Shown piece after piece: positions 9,610 through 22,668 of a stretch of DNA of 64,000 bases. A program made the position numbers and the translations under genes. Each line of letters starts with the position of its first letter. Within the stretch, counting starts at the first letter, position 1. Origin of the DNA: Burkholderiaceae bacterium (GTDB lineage: Bacteria; Pseudomonadota; Gammaproteobacteria; Burkholderiales; Burkholderiaceae_D); contig JAMNXS010000004.1 of assembly GCA_023653025.1 (NCBI GenBank), positions 1 through 64,000 on the forward strand, read 5' to 3'. The notes beneath the pieces are model-generated. The model did not search any database, had not been told where the DNA came from, and saw only the letters and a program-made list of their open reading frames with translations.

Positions 9610-11024
9610 GCCTGCTCCCGTGCCGACAGTTCCTGCGTCAGCGACTGCAACTGCGCTGGCACATTCGAAATCGATCCTGCGCCCATCGTCATCACCACGT
9701 CGCCGGCCTGCGCCATTTTCAGCAGGGTGGCCGGCATGTCGGCAATATCCTCGACGAACACCAGCTCTGCCTTGCCGACCACGCGCAGCGCGTGCGCGAG
9801 CGAGCGGCCGTCGGCGGCCGGTATCGGTTGCTCGCCGGCCGGGTAGACGTCGGCCAGTACCAGCACGTCGACGGTCGACAGAACCTTGACGAAATCCTCG
9901 AACAAATCGCGCGTGCGCGTGTAGCGATGCGGCTGGAAGGCCAGCACCAGCCGCTGGCCGGGGAAAGCGCCGCGGGCGGCGGCAATGGTGGCGGCGGTCT
10001 CGACCGGATGGTGGCCGTAGTCGTCGACCAGCGTGAAGTTGCCGCCGCCGGCATCGGGCAGCGGCAAGAGCCCGTAGCGGGTAAAGCGCCGGCCGACACC
10101 ATTAAACTCGCGCAGCGCCTTGCGGATGTGCTCGTCGGGGATATCGAGCTCGCGGGCGATGGCAATCGCCGCGCAAGCGTTCTGCACGTTGTGCATGCCC
10201 GGCTGGTTCAGGCGGATGGTCAGCGGCGCATAGTCTTTTTGCTCGACCGTGAACTCCATGTGGCCGCCGTCGGCACGCGCGTCGATCGCGCGCACGTCGG
10301 CGTCTTCATGGAAGCCGTAGGTGACCACCATCTTCGAGATCGAAGGCATGATCTCGCGTACATTCGCATCGTCGATGCACAGGACTGCCACGCCATAAAA
10401 CGGCAGCCGCTGCGTGAACTCGATGAAAGCCTGCTTGAGCTTGGCAAAGCTGTACTCGTAGGTCTCCATGTGATCGGCATCGATGTTGGTGATGACTTCG
10501 ATCACTGGCGACAGGTTCAGGAAAGACGCGTCGGATTCGTCGGCTTCGGCGACGATGAATTCGCCGCTGCCGAGCTTGGCATTCGCGCCGGCGCTGTTGA
10601 GGCGGCCGCCGATGACGAAGGTCGGGTCCAGCCCGCCCTCGGCCAGAATGCTGGCGACCAGGCTGGTGGTCGTGGTCTTGCCATGCGTGCCGGCGATCGC
10701 GATGCCGCGCTTCAGGCGCATCAGTTCGGCCAGCATGACGGCGCGCGGCACGATGGGTATGTGGCTCTCGCGTGCGGCCACCACCTCGGGGTTGTCGGCC
10801 TTGACGGCCGTGGAGGTGACGATGGCATCCGCGCCGGCGATGTTCCGTGCGTCGTGGCCGATGTGTATCGTCGCGCCGAGCTCGGCCAGCCGGCGGCTGG
10901 CCGCATTGCTGGCGAGATCGGAGCCGGACACCGTATAGCCGAGGTTGACCAGCACCTCGGCGATGCCGCTCATGCCGGAGCCACCGATGCCCACGAAATG
11001 GATATGTTTGACCTTGTGTTTCAT
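9606..11024 (-). CDS. murC: UDP-N-acetylmuramate--L-alanine ligase
   Basis: [25 protein letters not shown]..., '[12 protein letters not shown]'; start trimmed from ORF track. Confidence 0.98.
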   Translation of the reverse strand: MKHKVKHIHFVGIGGSGMSGIAEVLVNLGYTVSGSDLASNAASRRLAELGATIHIGHDARNIAGADAIVTSTAVKADNPEVVAARESHIPIVPRAVMLAELMRLKRGIAIAGTHGKTTTTSLVASILAEGGLDPTFVIGGRLNSAGANAKLGSGEFIVAEADESDASFLNLSPVIEVITNIDADHMETYEYSFAKLKQAFIEFTQRLPFYGVAVLCIDDANVREIMPSISKMVVTYGFHEDADVRAIDARADGGHMEFTVEQKDYAPLTIRLNQPGMHNVQNACAAIAIARELDIPDEHIRKALREFNGVGRRFTRYGLLPLPDAGGGNFTLVDDYGHHPVETAATIAAARGAFPGQRLVLAFQPHRYTRTRDLFEDFVKVLSTVDVLVLADVYPAGEQPIPAADGRSLAHALRVVGKAELVFVEDIADMPATLLKMAQAGDVVMTMGAGSISNVPAQLQSLTQELSAREQA

Positions 11025-12091
11025 CTGTTTACCAATGCTTCCAGCACGCCGGCGATCGCGTCGTTCGCGTCGCGCCGACCCTGCCGGTACGCGGCTTCTG
11101 CCGTCTGCAGGCAGCGCTCGCGTGTCATCTCCGTCAACAGCGCAGCGACGGACGACGGATTCATGTCCTGCTGCGGCAGGTGGACTGCCGCGCCCGTCTT
11201 CGCCATCCACTGCGCGTTGTTCCTCTGGTGCGAAGTGGTCGAGACCACCAGCGGCACCAGCACAGAGGCAACGCCGGCCGCGCAAAGTTCCGCGACGGTA
11301 ATGGCGCCGGCACGGCAGATGACGAGGTCGGCAGCGGCATAGCGGCTGGCCATGTCATCGATGAAATCGACCACTTCGGCCTGCACGCTGGCGTCGGCGT
11401 AATGCTTGTTCAATGCGTCGAGATGCTGCCGGCCGGACTGGTGCACGACGCGCGGTCGGGCGCCGGCCGGCAGCTTGGCCAGCGCCGCAGGCAGGGTCTC
11501 GTTGAGCACCTTCGCGCCGAGGCTGCCGCCGATGACGAGCACGTTCAGCGGACCGGTACGCGCGGCGTAGCGTTCGGCCGGCGGCGGCAATTCGCGGATG
11601 TCTGCGCGTACCGGATTGCCGGTCACCTGCGCCTTCGGTCCCTGCGCCTCGTCGGCGGGGAAGCCGAACAGCACCCGGGCGGCGAACGGCAGCAGCGCCT
11701 TGTTCGACATCAGCAGCGCGGCGTCGGCATTCATCAGCGCCAGCGGCTTGCCGCCCAGTGCGGCCATGATCCCGCCGGGCACGGTCACGTAACCGCCCAT
11801 GCCGAGCACGACGTCCGGCCGGCGGGCGCGGATGATCGACCGGCAGCGCAGGAAGCCGGCCAGCATTTTCAGGGCGCCGGTCAGCGTGTGTTTCAGGCCC
11901 TTGCCGCGCAGGCCGGCGAAGTCGATGGCGTCGAACGGTATGCCGCGCCGGGGCACGATGTCGGCTTCCATCCCGCGCTGCGTGCCGAGCCACGACACCT
12001 GCCAGCCGCGCGCGCGCATCGTGTCGGCGATCGCGAGGCCGGGGAAGATATGCCCGCCAGTTCCGGCAGCCATGATCAGCAGGTGTTTCAT
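11021..12091 (-). CDS. murG: UDP-N-acetylglucosamine--N-acetylmuramyl-(pentapeptide) pyrophosphoryl-undecaprenol GlcNAc transferase
   Basis: [22 protein letters not shown]...; 4-nt overlap with murC. Confidence 0.98.
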   Translation of the reverse strand: MKHLLIMAAGTGGHIFPGLAIADTMRARGWQVSWLGTQRGMEADIVPRRGIPFDAIDFAGLRGKGLKHTLTGALKMLAGFLRCRSIIRARRPDVVLGMGGYVTVPGGIMAALGGKPLALMNADAALLMSNKALLPFAARVLFGFPADEAQGPKAQVTGNPVRADIRELPPPAERYAARTGPLNVLVIGGSLGAKVLNETLPAALAKLPAGARPRVVHQSGRQHLDALNKHYADASVQAEVVDFIDDMASRYAAADLVICRAGAITVAELCAAGVASVLVPLVVSTTSHQRNNAQWMAKTGAAVHLPQQDMNPSSVAALLTEMTRERCLQTAEAAYRQGRRDANDAIAGVLEALVNR

Positions 12092-12128
12092 GCGTTACCC
12101 CCGAGGCGGTGGCCAGTGGGGCGGCGCC

Positions 12129-12262
12129 GGCGGGTTTCGCTCTGCTCTACCCGCCCTATGGCTGTTCGGGTGCATTGAATGCGGCGGGTTTCGCCTGCGG
12201 CTCTACCCGCCCTACGGTGTGTACCAGAACCGTAGGGCGGGTAGAGCGAAGCGAAACCCGCC
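12129..12262. repeat. REP-like cluster: copies 12129-12161, 12183-12217 and inverted copy 12230-12262
   Basis: GGCGGGTTTCGC...CTCTACCCGCCCTAYGG; last two form a long inverted repeat with about 10-nt centre. Confidence 0.87.
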
Positions 12263-12287
12263 ATGCGAATGATGCTGGTCGGCAGAC

Positions 12288-13499
12288 TCATACACGACCT
12301 CCGCGCATCATCACGCGATTCTCATAATCAATTCGGAGGAGGATCGCCAATCCGATGCAGTTGATCGCAATGCCCGATCCGCCATACGACATCAGCGGCA
12401 GGGTGAGACCCTTGGTGGGCAGCAGGCCGAGGTTGACGCCCATGTTGATGAAGACCTGGATGCCGATCCAGATGCCGATGCCTTTCGCGACGAGGCCGGC
12501 GAAGAATTTTTCGGCGGCGATGGCCTGGCGGCCGATGTCGAAGGCGCGCCGGACGATCCAGTAGAACAGCGCAATGACGACCAGCACGCCGATGAGCCCG
12601 AGTTCTTCGCCAATGACGGCGAGCAGGAAGTCGGTGTGCGCCTCGGGCAGGTAGTGCAGCTTCTCGACGCTGCCGCCAAGGCCGACGCCGAACAGTTCGC
12701 CGCGCCCGAAGGCGATCAGCGAGTGCGTGAGCTGGAAGGCCTTGCCGAGTGCGTTGGTCTGGTCCCAGGGGTTCAGATACGCGACCATGCGCTCGTAGCG
12801 CCACGGCGAGATCAGGATGATGGCAAAGAACACGCTGGCCAGCACGCCGAGCATGCCGCCGAACCAGATGATGTTGAAGCCGCCGAGGAACAGGATGCCC
12901 ATCGCGATGCAGACGATCACGCCGAAAGCGCCGAGGTCGGGCTGCAGCATCAGCAAGCCGCCGCAGGCGGCGGCGGCAATCGCCATCGGCAGGAAGCCCT
13001 TGGTCAGGCTGTGCATGTACTGCTGCTTGCGCACGGTGAAGTCGGCGGCATAGAACACCATCATCAGCTTCATCACCTCGGACGGTTGCAGGCTGAAGCC
13101 GCCGAAGCCGATCCAGCGCCGGGCGCCGTTGACGCCCTTGCCGATGCCCGGAACGAGGACGAACATCATCAGCAGCAGCGCGGCGAGGAACAGCAGCGGC
13201 GTCCAGCGCTCCCATTGCTCGACGCGCACGCGGAAGGCGAGCAGGCCGAAGAACAGGCCGACGGTGACGAACATGGCCTGCCGCAGCACGAAATGATGGT
13301 TCTTGTAATTCGCGTATTTCGGCGAGTCGGGCAGGCCGATGGACGCCGAGTACACCATCACGATTCCGGTCAGCAGCAGCAGAAGGGTGACCCAGACCAG
13401 CGCCTGATCGTACTCGAGCATGCGTGAGCGCTGGCCGACCTGGCTCTCGGCGGCGGCATCGGCCGCGCGCGACAGGAAGGCGGGCAGGGCGAGTTTCAT
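12288..13499 (-). CDS. ftsW: Lipid II polymerase / cell division protein FtsW
   Basis: [16 protein letters not shown]..., 'PYGGSGI'-like '[13 protein letters not shown]'; start trimmed. Confidence 0.97.
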   Translation of the reverse strand: MKLALPAFLSRAADAAAESQVGQRSRMLEYDQALVWVTLLLLLTGIVMVYSASIGLPDSPKYANYKNHHFVLRQAMFVTVGLFFGLLAFRVRVEQWERWTPLLFLAALLLMMFVLVPGIGKGVNGARRWIGFGGFSLQPSEVMKLMMVFYAADFTVRKQQYMHSLTKGFLPMAIAAAACGGLLMLQPDLGAFGVIVCIAMGILFLGGFNIIWFGGMLGVLASVFFAIILISPWRYERMVAYLNPWDQTNALGKAFQLTHSLIAFGRGELFGVGLGGSVEKLHYLPEAHTDFLLAVIGEELGLIGVLVVIALFYWIVRRAFDIGRQAIAAEKFFAGLVAKGIGIWIGIQVFINMGVNLGLLPTKGLTLPLMSYGGSGIAINCIGLAILLRIDYENRVMMRGGRV

Positions 13500-13509
13500 G
13501 CGGCCTCCG

Positions 13510-14997
13510 TCATGCGATGACCTCGCCGCGGTCGAGCCCAAGTTCGCGCACCGCGTCGACGAATACCTGCGCGCGCTGCGCATAGCCGGTGAACATGTCG
13601 AAGCTGGCGCAGGCTGGCGAGAGCAGCACCTTGTCGCCGTCGGCGGCCAGGCTCGCCGCCTCGCGCACGGCCTGCGGCAGCGTCGCGCAGTCGACCAGCG
13701 GTACCTCGGTCGCCTCGAGCGCGGCACGCAGTGCCGGCGCGTCGCAGCCGATCAGCACGACTGCCTTGACGTGCCGCCTGACCGCCGGTGCCAGCGGCGC
13801 GAAATCCTGGCCCTTGCCGTCGCCGCCGGCGATCAGCACGAGATGGGCGCCGCGGCCGGCGCCGAGGCCCTCGAGCGCCGCGACGGTGGCGCCGACGTTC
13901 GTGCCCTTGCTGTCGTCGACATACTCGACGCCGCCGATGGTGGCCACCGGCTCCACGCGGTGCGGTTCGCCGGCGTACTGGCGCGCCGCGTGCAGCAGCG
14001 GTGCCAGCGGCAAATCGATTGCACGGCACAGCGCGAGCGACGCCAGCACGTTGGTCGCGTTGTGCCGGCCGCGAATCTTCAGGGCGTCGGCCGGCATCAG
14101 GCGGTTGATGAAAAGTTCGACATCGGGCGCGGGCTTGCCGCGCTTTTTCTTTTCGCCGTCGTCGTGCGCGACGGCCAGCATCAGCCACTGCATGCCGCCG
14201 TCATTCGACAGGCCGAGGCAGTCGGGTGCAGACGGCAGGTCGGTGCCGAAGCTCACCACCTGGGCCAGCGGACTGGCCATCTGCATCACGCGCGCATCGT
14301 CGCGGTTGAGCACGCGGATGGTGGCGGAGCCGAAGATGCGCGCCTTCGCTGCGGCATAGGCATCCATGTCGCCGTGCCAGTCGAGATGATCCTGCGACAG
14401 GTTGAGCACGGTGGCGGCATCGGCGTCGAGCGTGTGGGTGCTGAACAGCTGGAAGCTGGAGAGCTCGAGTACCCAGCATTGCGGCAGGCTGTCGGACTCG
14501 ATGGCGGTGCGCAGCACGTCGAGCGCGGCCGGGCTGATATTGCCGGCCACGCCGACCGACAGGCCGGCCGCACGGCACAGGTGGCCGGTCAGGCTGGTGA
14601 CGGTGGTCTTGCCGTTGGTGCCGGTGATGGCCAGCACTTTCGGCGCATAGCCGCGTTCATCCTTCAGCGCGGCGAGCGCCTGGGCAAACAGCTCGATCTC
14701 GCCCCAGACGGGGAGGTTGCGCTCGCGCGCGGCGGGCAGGATGGCCGCCAGTTCGCGGCCGGGCGCGAGGCCGGGACTGACGGCGACGAAATCGATGCCG
14801 TCGAGCAGCGCAGCGCCAAACTCGCCGGCGACAAAGTCGGCCTGCGGGCAGGCGGCCTGCAGGGCGGGCAGGCGCTCGGGCGACGGACGGGTGTCGGCCA
14901 CGCGCACGTGCGCGCCGCCGCGCGCGAGCCAGAGCGCGATCGCGAGGCCAGACTCGCCGAGCCCCAGCACCAGTGCCTGTTTGCCTTCGTATTGCAT
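13510..14997 (-). CDS. murD: UDP-N-acetylmuramoylalanine--D-glutamate ligase
   Basis: '[21 protein letters not shown]', '[18 protein letters not shown]'. Confidence 0.98.
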   Translation of the reverse strand: MQYEGKQALVLGLGESGLAIALWLARGGAHVRVADTRPSPERLPALQAACPQADFVAGEFGAALLDGIDFVAVSPGLAPGRELAAILPAARERNLPVWGEIELFAQALAALKDERGYAPKVLAITGTNGKTTVTSLTGHLCRAAGLSVGVAGNISPAALDVLRTAIESDSLPQCWVLELSSFQLFSTHTLDADAATVLNLSQDHLDWHGDMDAYAAAKARIFGSATIRVLNRDDARVMQMASPLAQVVSFGTDLPSAPDCLGLSNDGGMQWLMLAVAHDDGEKKKRGKPAPDVELFINRLMPADALKIRGRHNATNVLASLALCRAIDLPLAPLLHAARQYAGEPHRVEPVATIGGVEYVDDSKGTNVGATVAALEGLGAGRGAHLVLIAGGDGKGQDFAPLAPAVRRHVKAVVLIGCDAPALRAALEATEVPLVDCATLPQAVREAASLAADGDKVLLSPACASFDMFTGYAQRAQVFVDAVRELGLDRGEVIA

Positions 14998-15036
14998 GTC
15001 GCCGTTTCCTGCCTTGGTTCCGCTTGTTGTTGCCGT

Positions 15037-16206
15037 TTATCTCAGTTTCAGGGTCGACAATCCGACCAGCACCAGCATCATCGTGATGATCCAGAAGCGC
15101 ACGACGACCTGGGTTTCCTTCCAGCCCTTCTGCTCGTAGTGATGGTGTAGCGGCGCCATCAGCAGCACGCGCTTGCCGACGCCGGTGCGCATCTTGGTGT
15201 ACTTGAAGTACGCGACCTGCAGCATCACCGACAGCGTCTCGACGACGAATACGCCGCCCATGATGAAGAGCACGACCTCCTGCCGCACGATGACGGCAAT
15301 GGTGCCGAGCGCGCCGCCCAGCGCCAGCGCGCCGACATCGCCCATGAAGACCTGTGCCGGATAGGCGTTGAACCAGAGGAAGGCCAGCCCCGCGCCGGCC
15401 ATCGCGCCGCAGAAGATCAGCAGCTCGCCGGCGCCCGGTATGTGCGGAATCAGCAGGTATTTGGCGTAGGTCGCACTGCCGGTCAGGTAGGCGAAGATGC
15501 CCAGCGCCGAGCCGACCATCACGGTCGGCATGATGGCCAGACCGTCGAGGCCGTCGGTCAGGTTGACTGCGTTGCTGGTGCCGACGATCACGAAATAGGT
15601 GAGCGCGATGAAGCCCCAGACGCCGAGCGGGTAGCTGATGGTCTTGAAGAACGGAACAATCAGGTCGGCCTTCGGCGGCAGGTCCATGGCGAAGCCCGAC
15701 TGCACCCAGGCGACGAACAGTTCCCACACCTTGGCATTGGTCGGCCCCGAGACCGAGAAAGCCAGATAAAACGCGGCGGCCAGCCCGATCAGCGATTGCC
15801 AAAAATACTTTTCGCGCGAACGCATGCCGTTCGGGTCTTTGTAGACAACCTTGCGGTAGTCGTCGACCCAGCCGATGACGCCGAAGCCGAGCGTGACGAT
15901 CAGTACCGGCCACAGGAAACGGTTGCTCCAGTCGCCCCACAGCAGCACGGCGATGCCGATGCCGATCAGGATCAGCGCACCGCCCATGGTCGGCGTGCCC
16001 GACTTGACGAGGTGGGTCTGCGGACCGTCGGTGCGCACGGCCTGCCCGACCTTCAGCTGGGTGAGCATGCGGATGACCGCCGGGCCGGCGATGAGGCCGA
16101 TCAGCAGCGCGGTGAGGGTCGCGAACACGGCGCGGAACGTGATGAAGTTGAAGACGCGCAGGGCGCCGACCTGATCCTGGAAAAGCTGGGCCAGCCAGAG
16201 CAGCAT
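15037..16206 (-). CDS. mraY: Phospho-N-acetylmuramoyl-pentapeptide transferase
   Basis: '[20 protein letters not shown]', '[11 protein letters not shown]', '[14 protein letters not shown]', '[12 protein letters not shown]'. Confidence 0.99.
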   Translation of the reverse strand: MLLWLAQLFQDQVGALRVFNFITFRAVFATLTALLIGLIAGPAVIRMLTQLKVGQAVRTDGPQTHLVKSGTPTMGGALILIGIGIAVLLWGDWSNRFLWPVLIVTLGFGVIGWVDDYRKVVYKDPNGMRSREKYFWQSLIGLAAAFYLAFSVSGPTNAKVWELFVAWVQSGFAMDLPPKADLIVPFFKTISYPLGVWGFIALTYFVIVGTSNAVNLTDGLDGLAIMPTVMVGSALGIFAYLTGSATYAKYLLIPHIPGAGELLIFCGAMAGAGLAFLWFNAYPAQVFMGDVGALALGGALGTIAVIVRQEVVLFIMGGVFVVETLSVMLQVAYFKYTKMRTGVGKRVLLMAPLHHHYEQKGWKETQVVVRFWIITMMLVLVGLSTLKLR

Positions 16207-16207
16207 G

Positions 16208-17569
16208 TCAGTGCCCCTCCGCCTGTGCGCCGGTCAGGCGCTGCACGACGCGTTCCATTTTCATGAAACGCGATCCCTTGACGAGCACGCTCGCGCCGGC
16301 AGGCACGGCGGCCACTTCATCGTTCAATGTGTCCATGTCGTCGAAATGCCGGGCGGCGCTGCCGAACGCGAGGCTCGCGTGGCGGGCCAGCGTGCCCAGG
16401 GTGAAAAGCTGGTCGATCTGGCGCGCACGTGCATAGGCGCCGATCTCCTCATGAAAGGCGACGCCGTCGGCGCCGACTTCGCCCATGTCGCCCAGCACCA
16501 GCGTGCGCGGGCCGGGCGAGCCGGCCAGCACGTCGATCGCGGCGCGTACCGAGTCGGGATTGGCGTTGTAGGTGTCGTCGATGACGATGGCGCCGCTGCT
16601 GGCCTGTTTGCGCTGCAGGCGGCCCGCCACCGGCGCGAAGGCCTCGAGCCCGCGCACGATGCTGGCCGCCGGGATGCCGACGGCCAGCGCTGCCGCACAG
16701 GCGGCGAGCGCGTTACGCACATTGTGCATGCCGGCCGCCGCCAGCGTCAGTTCGAAGGTCGAGTCGCCGGCCTTCACGGTCAGGCGGCTGCCGAAGTCCA
16801 GCGGCGCTGCGCTGCAGATCACCGACGGGCTGCCGGCGAGGCCGAAACTGACGACGTGGCGCGCACCGGCATGGGCTTGCCACAGGGTCGTGTAGGCGTC
16901 GTCGGCCGGGAACACGGCGCAGCCATCGGCAGCGAGCCCCTTGATGACGGCGCCGTTCTCTTCGGCGACGGCGGCGACGCTGGCCATGAACTCCTGATGC
17001 TCGCGCTGGGCATTGTTGACGAGCCCGACCGTCGGTAGCGCGATCTCCGCCAGCCGCGCGATCTCGCCCGGATGGTTCATCCCCATCTCGACCACGGCGG
17101 CGCGATGGCCGGCCTGCAGCCGGAACAGGGTGAGCGGCACGCCGATCTCGTTGTTCAGGTTGCCGCGAGTGGAAAGCACGTGCTCCGCGCCATGCTCGGC
17201 GACGAGGATGGACGCGATCATTTCCTTGACCGTGGTCTTGCCGTTGCTGCCGGTGACGCCGATGACGGGAATGGCAAAGCGGCGGCGCCAGACCTGCGCG
17301 ATCTGGCCGAGCGCATGGCGGGTGTCGGCCACCACGAGCGCGGGTAGCGTCAGGCCGGCCGGAATGCGCTCGACCACGACGGCGGCCGCGCCGCGCGCGG
17401 CCACGTCGGGCAGGAAATCGTGCGCGTCGAAGCGCTCGCCACGCAGCGCGACGAAAAGGTTGCCAGGCTCGACGGTCTGGCTGCTGGTCGACACGCCGTT
17501 GAAGCCGGCATCGGCAGTCAGCGTCGCGCCGGGGATCGCGTTCAGCAGTTCATTGAGGGCGGCCTGCAT
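16208..17569 (-). CDS. murF: UDP-N-acetylmuramoyl-tripeptide--D-alanyl-D-alanine ligase
   Basis: '[21 protein letters not shown]', '[13 protein letters not shown]', '[11 protein letters not shown]'. Confidence 0.98.
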   Translation of the reverse strand: MQAALNELLNAIPGATLTADAGFNGVSTSSQTVEPGNLFVALRGERFDAHDFLPDVAARGAAAVVVERIPAGLTLPALVVADTRHALGQIAQVWRRRFAIPVIGVTGSNGKTTVKEMIASILVAEHGAEHVLSTRGNLNNEIGVPLTLFRLQAGHRAAVVEMGMNHPGEIARLAEIALPTVGLVNNAQREHQEFMASVAAVAEENGAVIKGLAADGCAVFPADDAYTTLWQAHAGARHVVSFGLAGSPSVICSAAPLDFGSRLTVKAGDSTFELTLAAAGMHNVRNALAACAAALAVGIPAASIVRGLEAFAPVAGRLQRKQASSGAIVIDDTYNANPDSVRAAIDVLAGSPGPRTLVLGDMGEVGADGVAFHEEIGAYARARQIDQLFTLGTLARHASLAFGSAARHFDDMDTLNDEVAAVPAGASVLVKGSRFMKMERVVQRLTGAQAEGH

Positions 17570-19101
17570 CAGTGGCCTCCGAAACGGGTGGCGCGCGTGG
17601 CCAGCGCCAGCGCGGCATGGTCGGCATCGCGGAACGCGAGTCGCCGCCCCTTGATTTCCTGCGTGTCCTCGTGCCCCTTGCCGGCCACGAGCACCACGTC
17701 GTTCTTGCCTGCATGGCGAATCGCGGACAGGATCGCGGTCGCACGGTCCTCGATCACCTGCAGCCGGTCATGCCCGGACGCCGGCAGGCCGGCGACGATC
17801 TGGGCAATGATGTCGGCCGGCTCTTCGCTGCGCGGATTGTCGCTGGTGACGACGATGCGGCCGGCGCGGCTGGCGGCCGCCGCCATCTGCGGACGCTTGC
17901 CGGGGTCGCGGTCGCCGCCGCAGCCGAACACGCACCACAGCTCGCCATGCCGGGCGTCGGCAACCGCTTGCAGCGTGCTGATCGCCTTCTCGAGCGCATC
18001 GGGCGTGTGCGCGTAGTCGATCACGGCCAGCGGGCCGTCGGGGCCGCCGAGCTGCTGCATGCGGCCCGGCACGGCGACCAGCGATTCGAGCAGACCGATG
18101 ACGGTGGCCGCGCCCAGCCCGCGCGCGAACAGCACGCCGGCGATCGCCAGCACATTGCTGACGTTGAAGCGGCCGATCAGCTGCGTGCGCACCAGCCCGC
18201 CGCCGAACGGCGAAGCCAGCTGGAATGACGTGCCTTGCGTGCCGATCCGGATGTCGGTGGCCGCCAGCACCCGCACGCCGGGCAGCGAGCGTCCGTCGAG
18301 GGTGTAGCCGATCAGCTGCGTGTTCGGGTTCGTGCCGCGCATGCGCGTGACCACCCGCAGCCCCATCGGATCATCGAGGTTGATGACCGCATGCTGCAGC
18401 CCGCGCCAGTCGAACAGGCTGGCCTTGGCGGCCTCATAGGCTTGCATGGTCTGGTGGAAGTCGAGATGGTCGCGCGTGAAATTGGTCAGCACCGCGCAAT
18501 CGATGTGCAATTCGTCAAGCCTGCCCTGCACGAGGCCGATCGACGAGGCCTCGATGGCCAGCGCCGCCGCACCGAGCGCCTTGTGCTCGGCGAGGTGACG
18601 ATGCAACTGCACGGCATCGGGCGTGGTGAAGCCGGTGGCGGCAAATGGGCCGCTGCCGCCGGCACGGAACAGCCCGACGCCGAGCGTGCCGACGACGACC
18701 GTCGGCATCCGCTCGCGCGACAGCGCCTGGCCCAGCCACTGCGTGCACGAGGTCTTGCCGTTGGTGCCGGTGACGGCGACGCTGAACAGGCCGCGGTCCG
18801 GCTGGCCGTAGTAGTCATGGGCGATGCGGCCCGCGTGGCGCGCGAGCGCCGGCACCGCGCGATGGGCCGTCGCGTGGGACGCATCCCAGGCAAAACCGTC
18901 GGCGTCGTCGTACAGCACGGCGCGTGCGCCGGCCTCGATGGCCTGACCGATGTAGCGGCGGCCGTCGCCGCTTTCGCCCGGACAGGCGAGAAACACATCG
19001 CCGCGCTGCAGGCGGCGCGAGTCGAGCGTGAGCTGCGCGGACGGCGCCTGCCGGCGCAGCCACTGGTCCAGTTCGTGCAGGTCGGGGGCGGCCGCCATCA
19101 C
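17569..19101 (-). CDS. murE: UDP-N-acetylmuramoyl-L-alanyl-D-glutamate--2,6-diaminopimelate ligase
   Basis: 'SVAVTGTNGKTSCTQWLGQAL', 'VIDYAHTPDALEKA', 'DNPRSEEP'. Confidence 0.98.
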   Translation of the reverse strand: MMAAAPDLHELDQWLRRQAPSAQLTLDSRRLQRGDVFLACPGESGDGRRYIGQAIEAGARAVLYDDADGFAWDASHATAHRAVPALARHAGRIAHDYYGQPDRGLFSVAVTGTNGKTSCTQWLGQALSRERMPTVVVGTLGVGLFRAGGSGPFAATGFTTPDAVQLHRHLAEHKALGAAALAIEASSIGLVQGRLDELHIDCAVLTNFTRDHLDFHQTMQAYEAAKASLFDWRGLQHAVINLDDPMGLRVVTRMRGTNPNTQLIGYTLDGRSLPGVRVLAATDIRIGTQGTSFQLASPFGGGLVRTQLIGRFNVSNVLAIAGVLFARGLGAATVIGLLESLVAVPGRMQQLGGPDGPLAVIDYAHTPDALEKAISTLQAVADARHGELWCVFGCGGDRDPGKRPQMAAAASRAGRIVVTSDNPRSEEPADIIAQIVAGLPASGHDRLQVIEDRATAILSAIRHAGKNDVVLVAGKGHEDTQEIKGRRLAFRDADHAALALATRATRFGGH

Positions 19102-20852
19102 ATGCTCTCCAGGACGGGCTCGGCCGGCATGATCACGTTCGCGACGCTGGCGTCGGGCGGCACGTTCATCGCGCGCAGCGCATTGGCCGCGACTGCGGAA
19201 AAGACCGGCGCGGCGACTTGGCCGCCATAGTGCTTGCCTGCCGAGGGCTCATCCACCATGACCGCGATGATGATGCGCGGGTCCGACACCGGCGCGAAGC
19301 CGACGAAGGAGGCGACATACTTGTTCACGTAGCGGCCGTTTTCCAGCTTGTGCGCGGTGCCGGTCTTGCCGGCCACCCGGTAGCCACGCACCTGCGCCAG
19401 CGGCGCGGTGCCGCCAGGGCCTACGACTTTTTCCATCATCTCGCGCATCTGTTGCGCGGTCTTGTCTGAGATGACGCGCTGCGGCGGCGGCGGATGGTCG
19501 AGTTTCTGCAGCGACAGCGGGATCATCTCGCCGTTGCGCGCGAAGATCATGTACGAGCGCGCGACCTGGATCAGCGACACCGAGATACCATGGCCGTAGC
19601 TCATCGTCGCCTGCTCGATCGGCCGCCAGGTCTTGTACGGACGCATGCGGCCGGCCACCGCGCCCGGGAAGCCGAAGCGCGGCGCCTGCCCGAAGCCGAC
19701 CGAGGTGTAGATGTCCCAGACCTCGCGCGGCTCGAATTTCAGAGCCATGCGCACGGTGCCGACGTTGGACGACTGCTGGATGATCTGCGTCACCGACATC
19801 GACGACGGATGGGGGTGGGAATCGCCGATGGTGGCCGGGCCGATGGAGATCTTGTTCGGAGTGTCGAGCACGGTGCCCGGCGTAACCAGTCCTTTTTCAA
19901 GGGCCAATGCCGCGATGAAGGGCTTGAGGGTCGAGCCCGGTTCGTAGGTATCCGTCATCACCCGGTTGCGCAGTTGCGCGCCGGTCAGGCCCTGGCGGCT
20001 GTTCGGGTTGTAGGTCGGCATGTTAGCCAGCGCCAGCACCTCGCCGGTCTTGACGTCGAGGACGACGATGGCGCCGGCCTTGGCGCGATGCTCGTCGACC
20101 GCCTGCTGCAGTTGCGTGAAGGCGATGTACTGGATCTTGCCGTCGATCGACAGGGTGAGGTCGCGGCCGTCCCGCGGCTCGCGGATGTAGCCGATATCCT
20201 CGACCACGCGCCCGAGTCCTTCCTTGATGACGCGCCGGCTGCCGGTGATGCCGCCAAGCGATGACTGCTGCGCCAGTTCCATGCCTTCCTGCCCGACGTC
20301 TTCGACATTGGTGAAGCCGAGAATATGCGCGGCGATGTGACCGGCCGGGTAGAAGCGCTTGTATTCCTTACGGGTGTGGATGCCGCCGATCTCGAGCGCG
20401 ACGATCTTGTCGACCACCTCCTGCTCGACCTGGCGCTTCAGGTAGACGAAGGTACGGTCGGAGCCGAGCTTTTTCTTCAGCTCGGGCAGAGGCATCTCGA
20501 GCAGCTGCGCCAGCTGGCGCAATTTGTCCGGCCCCGCCTCGACGTCTTCCGGAATCGCCCAGATCGCCTTGACCGGCAGCGACGAGGCCATCACCTCGCC
20601 GTTGCGATCGATGATCTTGCCGCGCACGGCCGGCAGCTCGATGGTACGCGCATAGCGCGACGCGCCCTGGCGCTGCAGAAAATCAGTCGACAGTGCCTGC
20701 AGCCAGAAGGCGCGCACGGCCAGCGCGACGAACAGGCAGAAGATGACGAACATCGTCAGCTTCGAGCGCCACGCCGGCAATTGCACCGCCAGCACGGGGC
20801 TGGCCGAGAATGCGACGCCGCGCGCGGCGGCCTTGCGGAAAGGGGCGCGCAT
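19098..20852 (-). CDS. ftsI: Peptidoglycan D,D-transpeptidase FtsI (PBP3)
   Basis: 'TYEPGSTLKPFIAALALE', 'QQSSNVGTVRMA', 'VAGKTGTAHK'; start [13 protein letters not shown] trimmed from ORF track. Confidence 0.96.
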   Translation of the reverse strand: MRAPFRKAAARGVAFSASPVLAVQLPAWRSKLTMFVIFCLFVALAVRAFWLQALSTDFLQRQGASRYARTIELPAVRGKIIDRNGEVMASSLPVKAIWAIPEDVEAGPDKLRQLAQLLEMPLPELKKKLGSDRTFVYLKRQVEQEVVDKIVALEIGGIHTRKEYKRFYPAGHIAAHILGFTNVEDVGQEGMELAQQSSLGGITGSRRVIKEGLGRVVEDIGYIREPRDGRDLTLSIDGKIQYIAFTQLQQAVDEHRAKAGAIVVLDVKTGEVLALANMPTYNPNSRQGLTGAQLRNRVMTDTYEPGSTLKPFIAALALEKGLVTPGTVLDTPNKISIGPATIGDSHPHPSSMSVTQIIQQSSNVGTVRMALKFEPREVWDIYTSVGFGQAPRFGFPGAVAGRMRPYKTWRPIEQATMSYGHGISVSLIQVARSYMIFARNGEMIPLSLQKLDHPPPPQRVISDKTAQQMREMMEKVVGPGGTAPLAQVRGYRVAGKTGTAHKLENGRYVNKYVASFVGFAPVSDPRIIIAVMVDEPSAGKHYGGQVAAPVFSAVAANALRAMNVPPDASVANVIMPAEPVLESM

Positions 20853-21117
20853 CACGGGCCTCCCGCGGTCAGGTACTGCGTGCGGGCCGGGCCGGGCGCG
20901 CCCATGCCGAGCGTGCGGGCGATGCCGTCGATGCGCGCGTGCTTGGCCAGCGTCGATTGCTCGTACTGCAGTCGATCCCACTCGGTCTCAAGCTGCTTGT
21001 GACGCAGCTGCGCGCGCTCGAGCTCGATGAACAGCCGGCGCGCCTGGTACTGCGAATTGACCAGCAGCAGCGAACAGAACACCAGCAGGGCGACGGCCGG
21101 CAGCAGCATGCGGTGGT

Positions 21118-21121
<4 letters not shown>
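20852..21121 (-). CDS. ftsL: Cell division protein FtsL
   Basis: 89 aa bitopic protein, coiled-coil-like, between ftsI and rsmH. Confidence 0.93.
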
Positions 21122-22095
<974 letters not shown>

Positions 22096-22104
22096 CTGCC
22101 GCCG

Positions 22105-22578
22105 TCAGAAGGAAAAATCGTTCAACACATCCGGCATGCCGCCGGCGATCGCCTGAGTTTCGCTCTCGTCGAGTTTCACCGCATCCCAGATTTCGAAGTG
22201 GCTGCCCATGCCAAGCAGCATCACGTCGCGCGACAGGCCGACCGCGCTGCGCAACTCCGGCGAAATGAGGATGCGGCCGGCGCCGTCCATCTCGACGTCA
22301 CAGGCATTGCCGAGGAAGATCCGCTGCCACGCGCGCGCCGACATCGGCCAGTTCGCAATCTGCTCGCGGTGCTGCTCCCACACCGGGCGCGGGAACAGCA
22401 GCAGGCAGCCGTGCGGATGCTTGGTCAGCGTGACGCGACCCTCGCACTGCACATTGAGCGCGTCACGATGCCGGGCCGGAATCGACATCCGTCCCTTCGC
22501 ATCCATGCTCAGCGCTGAAGCTCCCTGGTACACGCGGCAAAGCCCTTGTTGTTGAAATTCGGTCAACGAAAGCAGCAT
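22105..22578 (-). CDS. mraZ: Transcriptional regulator MraZ
   Basis: '[25 protein letters not shown]' and second AbrB-like repeat '[17 protein letters not shown]'. Confidence 0.97.
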   Translation of the reverse strand: MLLSLTEFQQQGLCRVYQGASALSMDAKGRMSIPARHRDALNVQCEGRVTLTKHPHGCLLLFPRPVWEQHREQIANWPMSARAWQRIFLGNACDVEMDGAGRILISPELRSAVGLSRDVMLLGMGSHFEIWDAVKLDESETQAIAGGMPDVLNDFSF

Positions 22579-22605
22579 TCATTGCAGGAAAAGCAGTGCG
22601 AATTT

Positions 22606-22668
22606 CCCCACAAAAAAACACTTTTTCACACTGTCGCCCACTTTAGAGGAGGAAGATTTTCCGGTCAA
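22606..22668 (-). promoter_or_regulatory. mraZ/dcw promoter with four MraZ-box repeats
   Basis: Minus strand: -35 TTGACC (22668-22663), 17-nt spacer, -10 TAAAGT (22645-22640), then GTGGG-N5-GTGTG-N5-GTGTT-N5-GTGGG; GTG trinucleotides start at 22641, 22631, 22621, 22611, exactly 10 bp apart. Confidence 0.8.
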
